A DNA stretch of 64,000 bases. It comes from Nigerium sp. Lineage in GTDB: Bacteria; Actinomycetota; Actinomycetes; Propionibacteriales; Propionibacteriaceae. The position numbers and the translations under genes were made by a program. This document shows, piece after piece, positions 63,493-64,000 of this stretch. A model generated the notes under the pieces. That model was given only the letters and a program-made list of their open reading frames with translations. It was not told the DNA's origin and did no database searches. The stretch covers positions 62,001-126,000 of the forward strand of contig JADJTH010000010.1 in the NCBI GenBank assembly GCA_016711325.1, in the 5' to 3' direction. The stretch's first letter is position 1. Each line of letters starts with the position of its first letter.

Positions 63493-64000
63493 ATGATCGT
63501 GCTGAATGGACGTCGGAAGTGGACGAGGGAAAGTTACTCAATCGTCGTCGACTATTGCCTCACGGTTGCGAAGGAGTTTCAGGTAGTATTTCAAGATGAT
63601 TTGGAGTTCACGGCGACGGCGTGGCGCCTGAATGGGCCACCGGTTGACGTTGCTGACGTCACCTGGCATCGCTCACGCAAATGGCCGGGGACGCGGATAT
63701 TCGATGGAAGAGCTACACTGTGTCGCATCCGGTGTTCGGACGTCCTGGGTGAATGGCTCAAGCGCGGTCCGATGCCACATGAATGGCTCGCTCCGGAATG
63801 GCCTGAGGATCCGGCATTTCTCCGGAGCGACGGCTCGACCGTGTTGGGGGGTGTCTCACATGAGGGCGACTTGTGGCTTGAGTTGACGAGTGAGGAGGCG
63901 ACCCGCCTGACCGAGTTTCCAGGATTGGAACATCGACTATTACGAGGACGAGTCGATCCCGGCCACCGACCGGGCACGCGAGGTGGCTGCCCTGATGGCA
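63493..64000 (+). CDS. Unrecognised protein, 3' partial at the window edge
   Basis: An ATG at 63493 opens a frame to the window end (169 codons seen). It begins MIVLNGRRKWTRESYSIVVD, with FTATAWRLNGPPVDVADVTW, PMPHEWLAPEWPEDPAFL and LWLELTSEEATRLTEFPG further on. From 63938 the DNA is a near copy of 62249-62311, read here in a different frame, so the natural C-terminus may have been replaced. Probably another immunity-type gene of the array. GC is lower than in the core genes. Confidence 0.6.
   Translation, partial: MIVLNGRRKWTRESYSIVVDYCLTVAKEFQVVFQDDLEFTATAWRLNGPPVDVADVTWHRSRKWPGTRIFDGRATLCRIRCSDVLGEWLKRGPMPHEWLAPEWPEDPAFLRSDGSTVLGGVSHEGDLWLELTSEEATRLTEFPGLEHRLLRGRVDPGHRPGTRGGCPDG
63938..64000 (+). 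repeat. Partial duplication of the 62183 gene at the window edge
   Basis: 63938-64000 matches 62249-62311 with few differences (TACGAGGACGAGTCGATCCC is shared exactly). Translated in the original frame it gives YYEDESIPATDRAREVAAL. The duplication continues past the window. Confidence 0.9.

Overview
The window is high-GC DNA from an actinomycete-type bacterium (Actinomycetota, plausibly Propionibacteriales; the rank below phylum is inferred). It spans the chromosomal replication origin. The order DUF3566 gene, gyrA, gyrB, dciA, recF, dnaN, oriC, dnaA on the minus strand, then rpmH, rnpA, yidD, yidC, jag, rsmG, parA, parB on the plus strand, is the classic actinobacterial origin layout. parS-like sites lie inside parA and DnaA boxes lie between dnaN and dnaA.

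Left arm (1-12.1 kb): a 5'-truncated PEP-utilising/rifampin-phosphotransferase-like protein; a baeRF-type protein convergent to it; a TetR regulator divergent from an FAD-dependent (ketosteroid-dehydrogenase-like) oxidoreductase and an SDR, with a palindromic operator between them; a succinate dehydrogenase operon (sdhC-sdhA-sdhB with ATGA overlaps); and a DUF4956/VTC-domain pair. Origin core (12.7-29.2 kb): replication, gyrase, ribosomal protein L34, RNase P protein, membrane insertion and partition genes. Right arm (29.7-48.4 kb): SURF1 and D-Ala-D-Ala-ligase-like genes, several aminotransferases, NrdH, citrate synthase, YceI, ornithine aminotransferase, exonuclease III, a radical SAM protein with a His/Pro/Gly-repeat leader, pyruvate carboxylase and an HdeD-like protein.

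Accessory island (48.5-64 kb): an IS630-type element sits just upstream of a very large secreted RHS/YD-repeat polymorphic toxin gene. That gene has a frameshift near its start and is split by an ISAs1-type element (10-bp target duplication), which is itself split by an IS21-type element (5-bp target duplication). Removing both elements on paper restores the ISAs1 transposase and the RHS reading frame exactly. The RHS C-terminus carries a PD-(D/E)xK-like nuclease tip. Downstream is a run of small unrecognised genes that look like an immunity array. It includes three tandem copies of a 78-aa gene, each preceded by a full or degenerate tail of a 213-aa gene, and partial duplications reach the window edge.

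Three families of dispersed palindromic repeats can also be seen. One, a 64-bp palindrome, occurs both in an intergenic gap and in frame inside recF, adding about 22 residues to RecF. A second is a nested double palindrome found beside oriC and again near 40.5 kb. The third is a short GTGGCCC dyad. No tRNA, rRNA or CRISPR array was recognised.
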